Assembly (NCBI GenBank): GCA_900548795.1
Contig: URLT01000042.1
Span: 1 to 14,820, forward strand
Source: an uncultured Eubacteriales bacterium
GTDB lineage: Bacteria; Bacillota; Clostridia; Oscillospirales; Oscillospiraceae
DNA length: 14,820 nucleotides
Reading direction: 5' to 3'
The first letter of the stretch is position 1, and every line of letters begins with the position of its first letter. The notes under the pieces were generated by a model. It did no database searches. It was not told the DNA's origin and saw only the letters and a program-made list of their open reading frames with translations. Of the stretch, positions 6,119 through 14,545 are shown in pieces. Both the position numbers and the translations under genes were made by a program.

Positions 6119-7468
6119 TCAGAAGGCGCCCTGCTCCATCATGGCGGTCGCGACCTTCTTGAAGCCCGCGATGTTCGCGCCGGCGACGAGATCGTAGCCG
6201 AGGCCATATTCCTCCGCAGCCTCGGCCGAGGCGCGGTGGATGTTCTCCATCATGCGGTGCAGCTGGGCGTCGACCTCTTCCGACGTCCAGACCAGACGCT
6301 CGGAGTTCTGCGCCATCTCGAGCGCGGAGACGCCGACGCCGCCGGCGTTAACGGCCTTCGACGGAGCGACGATCATGTGCTTCTGCGCGCGCAGATAGCT
6401 CAGCGCGTCGTTCGTGGTCGGCATATTGGCGACCTCGATGTAGTATTTCGCGCCGCAGGCGGCGATCTTCTCGGCGGATTCCATCTTGACGTCGTTCTGC
6501 ATGGCCGACGGCATCACGATGTCGACCTGAACGCCCCACGGCTTTTCGCCCGCGTGGAACTCGACGCCGAATTTATCGGCATAATCCTGCACGCGGTTGC
6601 GGTTGGAGGCGCGCATCTCGACGAGATAGTTGATCTTCTCCTCGGTCACGACGCCGTCCGGGTCGTAGACGTAGCCGTCCGGGCCGGACAGCGTGACGAC
6701 CTTCGCGCCGAGCGCGGTGGCCTTCTTGCAGATGCCCCAGGTAACGTTGCCGAAGCCCGCGCAGGCAATGGTCTTGCCCTCGAGCGTCTCGCCCTCGTGC
6801 TTGAGCACCTCGTTGAGATAGTAGACCGCGCCGTAGCCGGTGGCCTCGGGGCGGATCAGAGAGCCGCCGTAGGTCTGACCCTTGCCGGTCAGCACGCCGT
6901 TCTCCCAGACACCCTTGAGGCGGCGATACTGGCCGAAAAGATAGCCGATCTCGCGGCCGCCGACGCCCATGTCGCCTGCCGGAACGTCGCAGTCCGGCCC
7001 GATGTAACGGTACAGCGCCGTCATAAAGCTCTGGCAGAAGCGCATGATCTCCGCGTCGGATTTGCCCGTCGGGTCAAAATCCGAGCCGCCCTTGCCGCCG
7101 CCGATGGGAAGCCCCGTCAGGCTGTTCTTAAACACCTGCTCGAAGCCGAGGAACTTGATGATGCCGGGATAGACATTCTTCTGGAAGCGCAGACCGCCCT
7201 TATACGGTCCGATCGCGCCGTTGAACTGGCAGCGGTAGCCGGTGTTGGTGTGATAGCCGCCGTTGTCGTCCATCCAGACAACGCGGAAGGTGAACATACG
7301 CTCCGGCTCGACCATGCGGCTGAGCAGATCGACCTTTTCGTATTCGGGGTGCGCGTCGATGACGGGCGACAGGGAGGAGAGCACCTCCTCGACGGTCTGC
7401 ACAAACTCGGGTTCGCCGGAATGCTTTGCCTTGACATTTGCAATAACACGTTCAATGTATGCGTTCAT
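6119..7468 (-). CDS. gdhA: NADP-type glutamate dehydrogenase
   Basis: A 449-residue protein, the usual length of the hexameric bacterial glutamate dehydrogenases that reversibly aminate 2-oxoglutarate to glutamate. Substrate-site motifs are intact: PYKGGLRF (K90), LPIGGGKGGSDFDP (catalytic K126), and DVPAGDMGVG (D166). The dinucleotide-binding domain has GFGNVTWG starting at residue 238. ANMPTT and NAGGVGVSALEM follow, as in the family. Overall similarity to NADP-dependent members suggests a biosynthetic role, but coenzyme preference cannot be proved by reading. AGGAGA at 7475-7480 is six bases before the ATG. It is the last gene of a minus-strand set after serC and serA, 62 bases downstream of serA, with a hairpin in the gap. 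It could renew the glutamate that SerC uses as amino donor. Confidence 0.96.
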   Translation of the reverse strand: MNAYIERVIANVKAKHSGEPEFVQTVEEVLSSLSPVIDAHPEYEKVDLLSRMVEPERMFTFRVVWMDDNGGYHTNTGYRCQFNGAIGPYKGGLRFQKNVYPGIIKFLGFEQVFKNSLTGLPIGGGKGGSDFDPTGKSDAEIMRFCQSFMTALYRYIGPDCDVPAGDMGVGGREIGYLFGQYRRLKGVWENGVLTGKGQTYGGSLIRPEATGYGAVYYLNEVLKHEGETLEGKTIACAGFGNVTWGICKKATALGAKVVTLSGPDGYVYDPDGVVTEEKINYLVEMRASNRNRVQDYADKFGVEFHAGEKPWGVQVDIVMPSAMQNDVKMESAEKIAACGAKYYIEVANMPTTNDALSYLRAQKHMIVAPSKAVNAGGVGVSALEMAQNSERLVWTSEEVDAQLHRMMENIHRASAEAAEEYGLGYDLVAGANIAGFKKVATAMMEQGAF

Positions 7469-7497
7469 GCTTGTTCTCCTAACCTTTTTTATCGATT

Positions 7498-7522
7498 TGA
7501 GGGTCGCGTTATGCGACCCTCA
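7498..7522 (-). promoter_or_regulatory. Hairpin between serA and gdhA
   Basis: TGAGGGTCGC (7498-7507) and GCGACCCTCA (7513-7522) form a perfect 10-base stem with a five-base loop. It lies after the serA stop and ahead of the gdhA ribosome binding site. No T run follows on the minus strand (AATCGATAAAAAAGG), so a full terminator is unlikely. It may partly separate expression of gdhA from serA, or mark an mRNA processing or stability site. No promoter for gdhA was recognised in the gap. Confidence 0.5.
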
Positions 7523-7530
7523 TAATCCTT

Positions 7531-8442
7531 TTATTTCCCGAAGCCTTCGATGATGGAGACGATCTCCGTGCCGATGCGCTTCTGCGCCTCCTGCGTGGCT
7601 GCGCCGATGTGCGGCGTGCAGGAGACCATCGGGTGACTGTAAAGCGCCTTGTTGGTGGCAGGCTCAGACGCCCAGACGTCCAGACCGGCCGCCCGCACCT
7701 TGCCGCTCTCGAGGGCAGCAAGCAGCGCGTCCTCGTCGACATTCGAGCCGCGAGAGGTGTTGATGATGCACACGCCGTCCTTCATCTTGGCGATGGAATC
7801 GGCGTTGATGAGCGCGCCGCCGTCGACCGCCGGGGCATGGACGGAGACAAAGTCCGACTTGGCCAGCAGCTCGTCCATCTCAACATACGGAATGCCGAGC
7901 TGCTCCTCGATGCCGGGGATATGGTAAATGTCGAACGCGAGAACGGTCATGCCGATCGCCTTGGCCATCACGCCGAGGTGCTGACCGATGCGGCCGAAGC
8001 CGACGATGCCGAGGGTCTTGCCCTGCAGCTCGATGCCCTTGCCGTAGGCCTTCTTCTCCCATTTGCCCTCGCGCATGGTCGCGCCGGCGACGGAGATGAA
8101 GCGCGCGCAAGAGAACATATGCGCCATAGCCAGCTCCGCAACGGACTGCGAGGAGGCCTTCGGCGTGTTTCTCACGGCGATGCCGCAGGATTCGGCATAT
8201 TTCACGTCGATGTTGTCGACGCCGACGCCGCCGCGGATGATGAGCTTCAGCTTGCCCTCCTTGGCCTCGTCGATGTGGTTGGCGCGAACCTTCGTCTTGG
8301 AGCGGACGACGACCGCGTCAAAATCCTTCAGAGCAGCGCCGAGCTGATCCGGCTCATAGAACTGCTCAACGACCTCGTGACCCTGCTCGCGCAGCGCAGC
8401 CATTGCGGTCTTATCCATGCCGTCGGTAACAAGAATACGCAT
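7531..8442 (-). CDS. serA: D-3-phosphoglycerate dehydrogenase, short form without ACT domain
   Basis: A 303-residue member of the D-isomer-specific 2-hydroxyacid dehydrogenases. It has the NAD-binding motif GIVGFGRIG (146-153 region) with D171 at the end of the second strand, favouring NAD, and the catalytic set R231 (NTSRG), E260 (WASEP) and H278 (TPHIGA). The family oxidises 3-phosphoglycerate to 3-phosphohydroxypyruvate, the first step of serine synthesis. The protein ends just after the catalytic domain, so it lacks the C-terminal ACT domain that gives serine feedback control in longer SerA proteins. Its position 22 bases after serC makes the SerA role much more likely than another hydroxyacid dehydrogenase. 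AAAGGAG at 8452-8458 is nine bases before the ATG. Confidence 0.92.
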   Translation of the reverse strand: MRILVTDGMDKTAMAALREQGHEVVEQFYEPDQLGAALKDFDAVVVRSKTKVRANHIDEAKEGKLKLIIRGGVGVDNIDVKYAESCGIAVRNTPKASSQSVAELAMAHMFSCARFISVAGATMREGKWEKKAYGKGIELQGKTLGIVGFGRIGQHLGVMAKAIGMTVLAFDIYHIPGIEEQLGIPYVEMDELLAKSDFVSVHAPAVDGGALINADSIAKMKDGVCIINTSRGSNVDEDALLAALESGKVRAAGLDVWASEPATNKALYSHPMVSCTPHIGAATQEAQKRIGTEIVSIIEGFGK

Positions 8443-8464
8443 AATGTCAAGCTCCTTTTCTCAA

Positions 8465-9553
8465 TTATTTCGTGTGTTCGGCTTCAAACTTCTTCAGGCA
8501 TTCCACAAGCGCCTCAACGCCCTCCTTGGGCATGGCGTTGTAGATCGACGCGCGCAGGCCGCCGACGGACTTGTGACCCTTGAGGTTCTCGAACCCGGCC
8601 GCCTTGGTGTAGGCGATGACCTCGGCGTCAAGCTCCTTGTCGCCGGTGACGAAGGGGATGTTCATCAGGGAGCGATCCTCGGGCACGACGGTGCCGACGA
8701 ACATCTTTGACTGGTCGAGGAAGTCATAGAAGACCTTCGCCTTGTCGATGTTGATGGCCTCCATGGCAGACAGGCCGCCGAGCTTCTTGAGGTACTTGAA
8801 GACCTTGCCGCAGACGTAGATCGCCCAGCAGTTCGGCGTGTTATACATGGAGCCGGCGTCGGCATGGGTCTTGTATTGCAGGTAAACGGGGAGCTGCGTC
8901 AGATCGTCGCGGATGAGATCCTCGCGGATGATAACGATCGCAAGGCCGGCCGGGCCGATGTTCTTCTGCACGCCGCCGTAGATCACGCCGTAGTCCGAAA
9001 CATTGCACGGCTTGGAGAGGAACATGGAGCTTTGGTCGGAGACGAGGACGTGGCCCTTCGTGTTGGGCAGCTTGTTCCACGTCACGCCGTGGATCGTCTC
9101 GTTCTCGCAGATGTAAACATAATCGGTGTCCTCGGGAATGTCCAGATCGGAGCAATCGGGGATATAGGTATAGTTCTTGTCCTTCGAGGAGGCGGCGACG
9201 ATGACCTCGCCGACCTTCTTGGCCTCGGCGATCGCCTTTTTCGACCATGCGCCGGTCTCGATGTAGACAGCCTTGCCGTTCTTCATCAGGTTCATCGGGA
9301 TCATGGAGAACTGCAGCGTCGCGCCGCCCTGAATGAAAAGCACCTTGTAGTTATCGGGAATGCCCATCAGCTCGCGCAGGTCGGCCTCGGCCTCGTCGAT
9401 GATCTGCTGATAGACCTTCGAGCGGTGCGACATTTCCATGACGCACATGCCGGAGCCTCTGTAGTTCATCATTTCGTCGCGAACTTCTTCAAGGACTTCC
9501 TCCGGCATCGTCGCAGGACCGGCGGAGAAATTGTATGTTCTTCCGTATTTCAT
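8465..9553 (-). CDS. serC: Phosphoserine aminotransferase
   Basis: A 362-residue class-V aminotransferase with the typical SerC opening (NFSAGPATMPEEVLEE), the phosphate-binding GGATLQF (77-83), the DQSSMFLS stretch, and the PLP lysine in GGVQKNIGPAG (K197). HKSVGGLRASIYNA near the end is the usual substrate-arginine region. It moves the amino group of glutamate to 3-phosphohydroxypyruvate to give phosphoserine. The start at 9553 is chosen because AGGAGG lies at 9563-9568, nine bases upstream, and the protein then begins MKYGRTYNFSAGPA as in other family members. The open frame runs 50 codons further upstream but crosses the promoter. serC is the first gene of serC-serA-gdhA; serB is not in the window. 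Confidence 0.96.
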   Translation of the reverse strand: MKYGRTYNFSAGPATMPEEVLEEVRDEMMNYRGSGMCVMEMSHRSKVYQQIIDEAEADLRELMGIPDNYKVLFIQGGATLQFSMIPMNLMKNGKAVYIETGAWSKKAIAEAKKVGEVIVAASSKDKNYTYIPDCSDLDIPEDTDYVYICENETIHGVTWNKLPNTKGHVLVSDQSSMFLSKPCNVSDYGVIYGGVQKNIGPAGLAIVIIREDLIRDDLTQLPVYLQYKTHADAGSMYNTPNCWAIYVCGKVFKYLKKLGGLSAMEAINIDKAKVFYDFLDQSKMFVGTVVPEDRSLMNIPFVTGDKELDAEVIAYTKAAGFENLKGHKSVGGLRASIYNAMPKEGVEALVECLKKFEAEHTK

Positions 9554-9601
9554 TTGGTACAGCCTCCTAAAATATTCGGGCTTTCGCCCAGCTCTGATTA
9601 T

Positions 9602-9630
9602 AGTATATCCCAAGAAAATCCAACAGTCAA
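9602..9630 (-). promoter_or_regulatory. Sigma-A-type promoter of serC-serA-gdhA
   Basis: On the minus strand TTGACT (9625-9630) and TATACT (9602-9607) are separated by exactly 17 bases, five of six consensus bases in each. Transcription would start near 9595, giving a leader of about 40 bases. That leader contains a small GGGC-GAAA-GCCC hairpin (9578-9589) just ahead of the AGGAGG site. No upstream serine- or glutamate-responsive element was recognised. Confidence 0.8.
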
Positions 9631-9640
9631 CCGAAAAGCT

Positions 9641-9690
9641 AAAAAATTTTGGGATTCCTTGAAAAATATTTTTCGCAGAATCCCAAAATT
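9641..9690 (-). terminator. Terminator of the HD-domain gene within a 46-base palindrome
   Basis: AATTTTGGGATTC (9645-9657) and GAATCCCAAAATT (9678-9690) are perfect 13-base inverted repeats, and the spacer holds a second perfect palindrome (9661-9674). Read on the minus strand, the outer stem ends in a T run (A9641-A9646 on the plus strand), as in an intrinsic terminator. It lies 50 bases after the HD-gene stop. Because it also ends only about 15 bases upstream of the serC -35 box, a second role as a binding site cannot be excluded. Confidence 0.7.
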
Positions 9691-9740
9691 CGTCACATTG
9701 CACAATTGCGTCTTTTTGAAATTGTAGAAGCTGCCCAGCG

Positions 9741-10397
9741 TCACACGAGCTGCTGCTCGTTGATGATGAGCTTGAATTGCAGACCGAGCTTCTCCGCGGC
9801 CTTGCGGCAGAGGATCATGCGCTGCATGAAGATCTCGAAATAGTCCATCACGGAGCCGAAATGCATGTCGACCGACAGCTTCAGCTTCACGAGGGTGTGA
9901 TCCTCATTGATCTTGAGCTGCGACTTCGTGACGGAATAATTCACGCGGTCGTGGATGTCAAAGGTCGTCGTGTCCGGATTGCGGACACGGCTGCGGCGCA
10001 CGTCGGCCTTGTCGGCAAGGATCAGCGCCGCCGCGACCGCGTTGACCGGCACGCCCGTGCCCTCGTCGTGGTTGCCGATCGCCGTGACGATCGTGGCGAC
10101 GTCCTCGGCCGGGAAGTGCATCCCGTTGAGGATCTGGAAGGCCATGACCGCGCCGGACTGCGAATGCTCCACGCGGTTGACGAGATTGCCGATGTCGTGC
10201 AGATAGCCCGCGATCTTCGCAAGCTCGATCAGGTGCGCGTCATAGCCCATCGTCTCGAGGATATAGCCCGCCGTCTCGGCCACGTGCGTCACATGAGCGA
10301 AGCTGTGCTCGGTGTAGCCCAGCGCGCGCAAAGATTCGTCGGCGCGGCTGATATAGGCGCGAACCGTCTGATTTTTTTGAAGCTCCTGATACGTCAT
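9741..10397 (-). CDS. HD-domain metal-dependent phosphohydrolase, function unknown
   Basis: A 218-residue protein with an HD domain at about residues 30-135. Metal-ligand positions are in place: H35 (EHSFAH), the HD pair in GYLHDIGN (H67, D68), H78 (EHSQSG), GNHDEGTG (H110, D111) and LADKADVRRSRVR (D129). The arrangement with a second and third His suggests a two-metal, HD-GYP- or YqeK-like phosphohydrolase, but no GYP signature is seen. The C-terminal 80 residues, containing VDMHFGSVMDYFEIFMQRM, are not assigned. The substrate is unknown. The start at 10397 gives MTYQELQKN with AAGGG upstream; the longer frame to 10469 gives an Arg/Cys-rich tail with no ribosome binding site. It stands alone between the tuf and HD terminators, and no clear promoter was recognised. 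Confidence 0.85.
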   Translation of the reverse strand: MTYQELQKNQTVRAYISRADESLRALGYTEHSFAHVTHVAETAGYILETMGYDAHLIELAKIAGYLHDIGNLVNRVEHSQSGAVMAFQILNGMHFPAEDVATIVTAIGNHDEGTGVPVNAVAAALILADKADVRRSRVRNPDTTTFDIHDRVNYSVTKSQLKINEDHTLVKLKLSVDMHFGSVMDYFEIFMQRMILCRKAAEKLGLQFKLIINEQQLV

Positions 10398-10477
10398 AAA
10401 CACCCTTCTTTCCGGAAAACATCGGATGCAGGGACGCCGTCGCCGGCAAGGAGCGCAGCGGCGCGGCATCCGCCATG
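10398..10477 (-). other. GC-rich leader of the HD gene, no promoter recognised
   Basis: The 80 bases between the tuf terminator and the HD gene hold an inverted pair GGATGC (10424-10429)/GCATCC (10466-10471) enclosing a very GC-rich segment, and a short palindrome TTTCCGGAAA (10409-10418). No convincing -35/-10 pair was found on the minus strand. The HD gene may therefore rely on a weak or alternative promoter or on leakage through the tuf terminator. Confidence 0.4.
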
Positions 10478-10510
10478 AAAAAGGACAGGGTGAATCGCTT
10501 CACCCTGTCC
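10478..10510 (-). terminator. Intrinsic terminator of tuf
   Basis: GGACAGGGTGAA (10483-10494) and TTCACCCTGTCC (10499-10510) form a perfect 12-base stem with a four-base loop. On the minus strand it is followed by five T residues (A10478-A10482 on plus). It starts 13 bases beyond the tuf stop and should end the str operon and tuf transcripts. Confidence 0.9.
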
Positions 10511-10523
10511 GTAGTGTATGAAA

Positions 10524-11726
10524 TTACTCGTTGATCTCGATGACAACGCCGGAACCGACGGTACGGCCGCCCTCGCGGATAGCGAAGCGGAGGTTCTTCT
10601 CGATCGCGATCGGGGTAATCAGCTCAACGTCCATGTCGATGTTGTCGCCGGGCATGCACATCTCAACGCCCTCGGGCAGGGAGATGATGCCGGTCACGTC
10701 GGTGGTACGGAAGTAGAACTGCGGGCGATAGTTGTTGAAGAACGGGGTATGACGGCCGCCCTCTTCCTTGGTCAGAACGTAGACCTGACCCTTGAACTTG
10801 GTGTGCGGATGAATGGAGCCGGGCTTAGCCAGAACCTGGCCGCGCTCGATGGACTTCTTGTCAACGCCGCGGAGCAGAGCGCCGATGTTGTCGCCGGCTT
10901 CTGCGAAGTCGAGCAGCTTGTGGAACATCTCGATGTCGGTGACGACGGTGGACTTCTTCTCGTCCATCAGGCCGACGATCTCGACCGGCTCGTTCTTCTT
11001 GATGACGCCGCGCTCAACACGACCGGTGGCGACGGTGCCGCGGCCGGAGATGGTGAAGACGTCTTCGACAGGCATCAGGAAGGGCAGGGTGTCGTTACGG
11101 GCCGGGGTCGGGATCCACTCGTCGACCGCGTCCATGAGCTCCTTGATGCAGGCATACTCGGGGGCGTTCGGATCGGTGGACTCGGAAACCAGCGCGTTCA
11201 GAGCGGAGCCGCGGATGATGGGAGTGTCGTCCCCGGGGAAGCCGTAGAAGTCGAGGGTCTCGCGGACTTCCATCTCGACGAGCTCAAGCAGCTCTTCGTC
11301 GTCGACCTGGTCGCACTTGTTCAGGAAAACGAGCACGGAAGGAACGTTAACCTGGCGAGCCAGCAGCAGGTGCTCCTTGGTCTGAGCCATGGGGCCGTCG
11401 GAAGCGGCGATAACGAGGATCGCGCCGTCCATCTGCGCAGCGCCGGTGATCATGTTCTTGATATAGTCGGCGTGACCCGGGCAGTCAACGTGAGCATAGT
11501 GACGCTTTGCGGTCTCATACTCGACGTGAGCGGTGTTGATTGTGATGCCGCGAGCCTTCTCTTCCGGAGCCTTATCGATGTTGGCATAGTCGGTGAAGGA
11601 AGCATCGCCGAAGAACGACAGGTACTTCGTGATGGCAGCCGTCAGAGTGGTCTTGCCATGGTCGATGTGACCAATGGTGCCGATGTTTACATGGGGCTTG
11701 GTTCTTTCAAACTTTTGCTTTGCCAT
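10524..11726 (-). CDS. tuf: Elongation factor Tu
   Basis: A 400-residue EF-Tu, the GTPase that brings aminoacyl-tRNA to the ribosome. The G-domain motifs are GHIDHGKT (19-26), the switch I Thr in GITINTAHVEYET, DCPGH (81-85, catalytic H85), NKCD (136-139) and SAL (174-176). Domains 2 and 3 follow with GRGTVATGRVERG and GGRHTPFFNNYRPQFYFRTTDVTG. Compared with most bacterial EF-Tu, the P-loop reads GHIDHGKT instead of GHVDHGKT, and PMAQTKEHLLLARQVNVPS replaces the usual MPQTREHILLARQVGVP; such changes are conservative. AGGAGG at 11736-11741 is nine bases upstream of the ATG. It is the last gene of rpsL-rpsG-fusA-tuf, and a separate promoter lies in the 103-base gap behind fusA. Whether the genome has a second tuf copy cannot be seen here. 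Confidence 0.98.
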   Translation of the reverse strand: MAKQKFERTKPHVNIGTIGHIDHGKTTLTAAITKYLSFFGDASFTDYANIDKAPEEKARGITINTAHVEYETAKRHYAHVDCPGHADYIKNMITGAAQMDGAILVIAASDGPMAQTKEHLLLARQVNVPSVLVFLNKCDQVDDEELLELVEMEVRETLDFYGFPGDDTPIIRGSALNALVSESTDPNAPEYACIKELMDAVDEWIPTPARNDTLPFLMPVEDVFTISGRGTVATGRVERGVIKKNEPVEIVGLMDEKKSTVVTDIEMFHKLLDFAEAGDNIGALLRGVDKKSIERGQVLAKPGSIHPHTKFKGQVYVLTKEEGGRHTPFFNNYRPQFYFRTTDVTGIISLPEGVEMCMPGDNIDMDVELITPIAIEKNLRFAIREGGRTVGSGVVIEINE

Positions 11727-11788
11727 TGAAAAAATCCTCCTGTTTGGTTTATAAGTGGTTATTCTTCTGTTTTTTGTTCACACTGCTT

Positions 11789-11817
11789 ACTATACACTAA
11801 AAATGTGTGCTTGGCAA
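11789..11817 (-). promoter_or_regulatory. Promoter in front of tuf
   Basis: On the minus strand TTGCCA (11812-11817) and TATAGT (11789-11794) are separated by 17 bases. The site sits just after the fusA stop (11830), and the leader to the tuf start would be about 55 bases. It would let tuf be expressed above the rest of the str operon, matching the high demand for EF-Tu. No intrinsic terminator was found between fusA and this promoter, so tuf is probably made from both transcripts. Confidence 0.75.
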
Positions 11818-11829
11818 GTGCTTTTTTTG

Positions 11830-13905
<2,076 letters not shown>

Positions 13906-13926
13906 TGTGGTACTCCTTTGTTTCTT

Positions 13927-14397
13927 TTACCAACGGAAATGGGAGAATGCCTTGTTGGCCTCTGCCATCTTGTGGGTGTCTTCGCGCTTCTTCACGGAAG
14001 CGCCGGTGTTGTTGCAGGCGTCCATGATCTCGCCGGCAAGGCGTTCCTTCATGGTTTTTTCGCTGCGCTTGCGGGAATAGGCCGTCAGCCAACGCAGACC
14101 GAGGGTCTGGCGGCGTTCGGGGCGAACCTCCAGCGGAACCTGATAGGTCGCGCCGCCGACACGGCGGGACTTGATCTCCAGGGAAGGCATGATATTTTCC
14201 ATAGCCTGCTGGAAAGCTTCCAGACCGTTTTTGCCGGTCTTCTGCTCGACGATCTCGAATGCTTCATAGACAACTCTCTGTGCGACGCCCTTTTTACCGT
14301 CGAGCATCACACTGTTGACGAGCTTGGTAACCAGAGTGGATTTGTAGATCGGATCCGGAAGAACCTCTCTCTTGGGAACATTACCTCTTCTGGGCAC
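13927..14397 (-). CDS. rpsG: Small ribosomal subunit protein S7
   Basis: A 156-residue S7, the standard length. It nucleates assembly of the 30S head by binding 16S rRNA. The protein reads (V/M)PRRGNVPKREVLPDP at the N-terminus, has KLVNSVMLDGKKGVAQ and ends KMAEANKAFSHFRW, all typical. The start is GTG at 14397: an AAGGAGGG site (14405-14412) lies seven bases upstream, and this gives the family N-terminus. An in-frame ATG at 14415 lies just outside that ribosome binding site and would add six residues; it was rejected. The 148-base gap to rpsL upstream is longer than usual and structured. It is followed by fusA. Confidence 0.97.
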   Translation of the reverse strand: MPRRGNVPKREVLPDPIYKSTLVTKLVNSVMLDGKKGVAQRVVYEAFEIVEQKTGKNGLEAFQQAMENIMPSLEIKSRRVGGATYQVPLEVRPERRQTLGLRWLTAYSRKRSEKTMKERLAGEIMDACNNTGASVKKREDTHKMAEANKAFSHFRW

Positions 14398-14439
14398 TTT
14401 GCTTCCCTCCTTCATAAAAAAATGATTTCATAGGTACTT

Positions 14440-14458
14440 CGATAGGCCGAACCTATCG
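14440..14458 (-). promoter_or_regulatory. Hairpin upstream of rpsG in the rpsL-rpsG gap
   Basis: CGATAGG (14440-14446) and CCTATCG (14452-14458) form a perfect 7-base stem with a five-base loop (TTCGG on the minus strand). It lies about 40 bases upstream of the rpsG start. In E. coli the corresponding gap between S12 and S7 is the binding site for S7 repressing its own operon; this hairpin may have a similar role here, but this is an inference from position. Confidence 0.5.
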
Positions 14459-14496
14459 TTGTTGTGCCTGCCAGTAGTTTCCCATAAATCATATAT

Positions 14497-14525
14497 AAAA
14501 AACGCGTGGCAAGGCGGTGCCTTGC
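14497..14525 (-). terminator. Possible partial terminator/attenuator after rpsL
   Basis: GCAAGGC (14509-14515) and GCCTTGC (14519-14525) pair with a three-base loop, and six T residues follow on the minus strand (A14497-A14502 on plus) after a six-base spacer CACGCG. The stem is short and the T run is displaced, so strong termination is doubtful; partial termination between rpsL and rpsG is possible. The structure is about 20 bases after the rpsL stop. Confidence 0.4.
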
Positions 14526-14545
14526 AATAAGGCGATGGAACTCAA

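Noticed and set aside
5756..7525. 589-codon open frame on the plus strand across the repeat mosaic and opposite gdhA
   Set aside because: It runs through the repeat block and terminator and then antisense to gdhA; no domain is recognisable.
9554..9703. N-terminal extension of serC by 50 codons
   Set aside because: It crosses the promoter and terminator palindrome; the internal ATG at 9553 has AGGAGG and the family N-terminus.
10398..10469. N-terminal extension of the HD protein by 24 codons
   Set aside because: The added Arg/Cys/Pro-rich segment is atypical and has no ribosome binding site, while the ATG at 10397 has AAGGG upstream.
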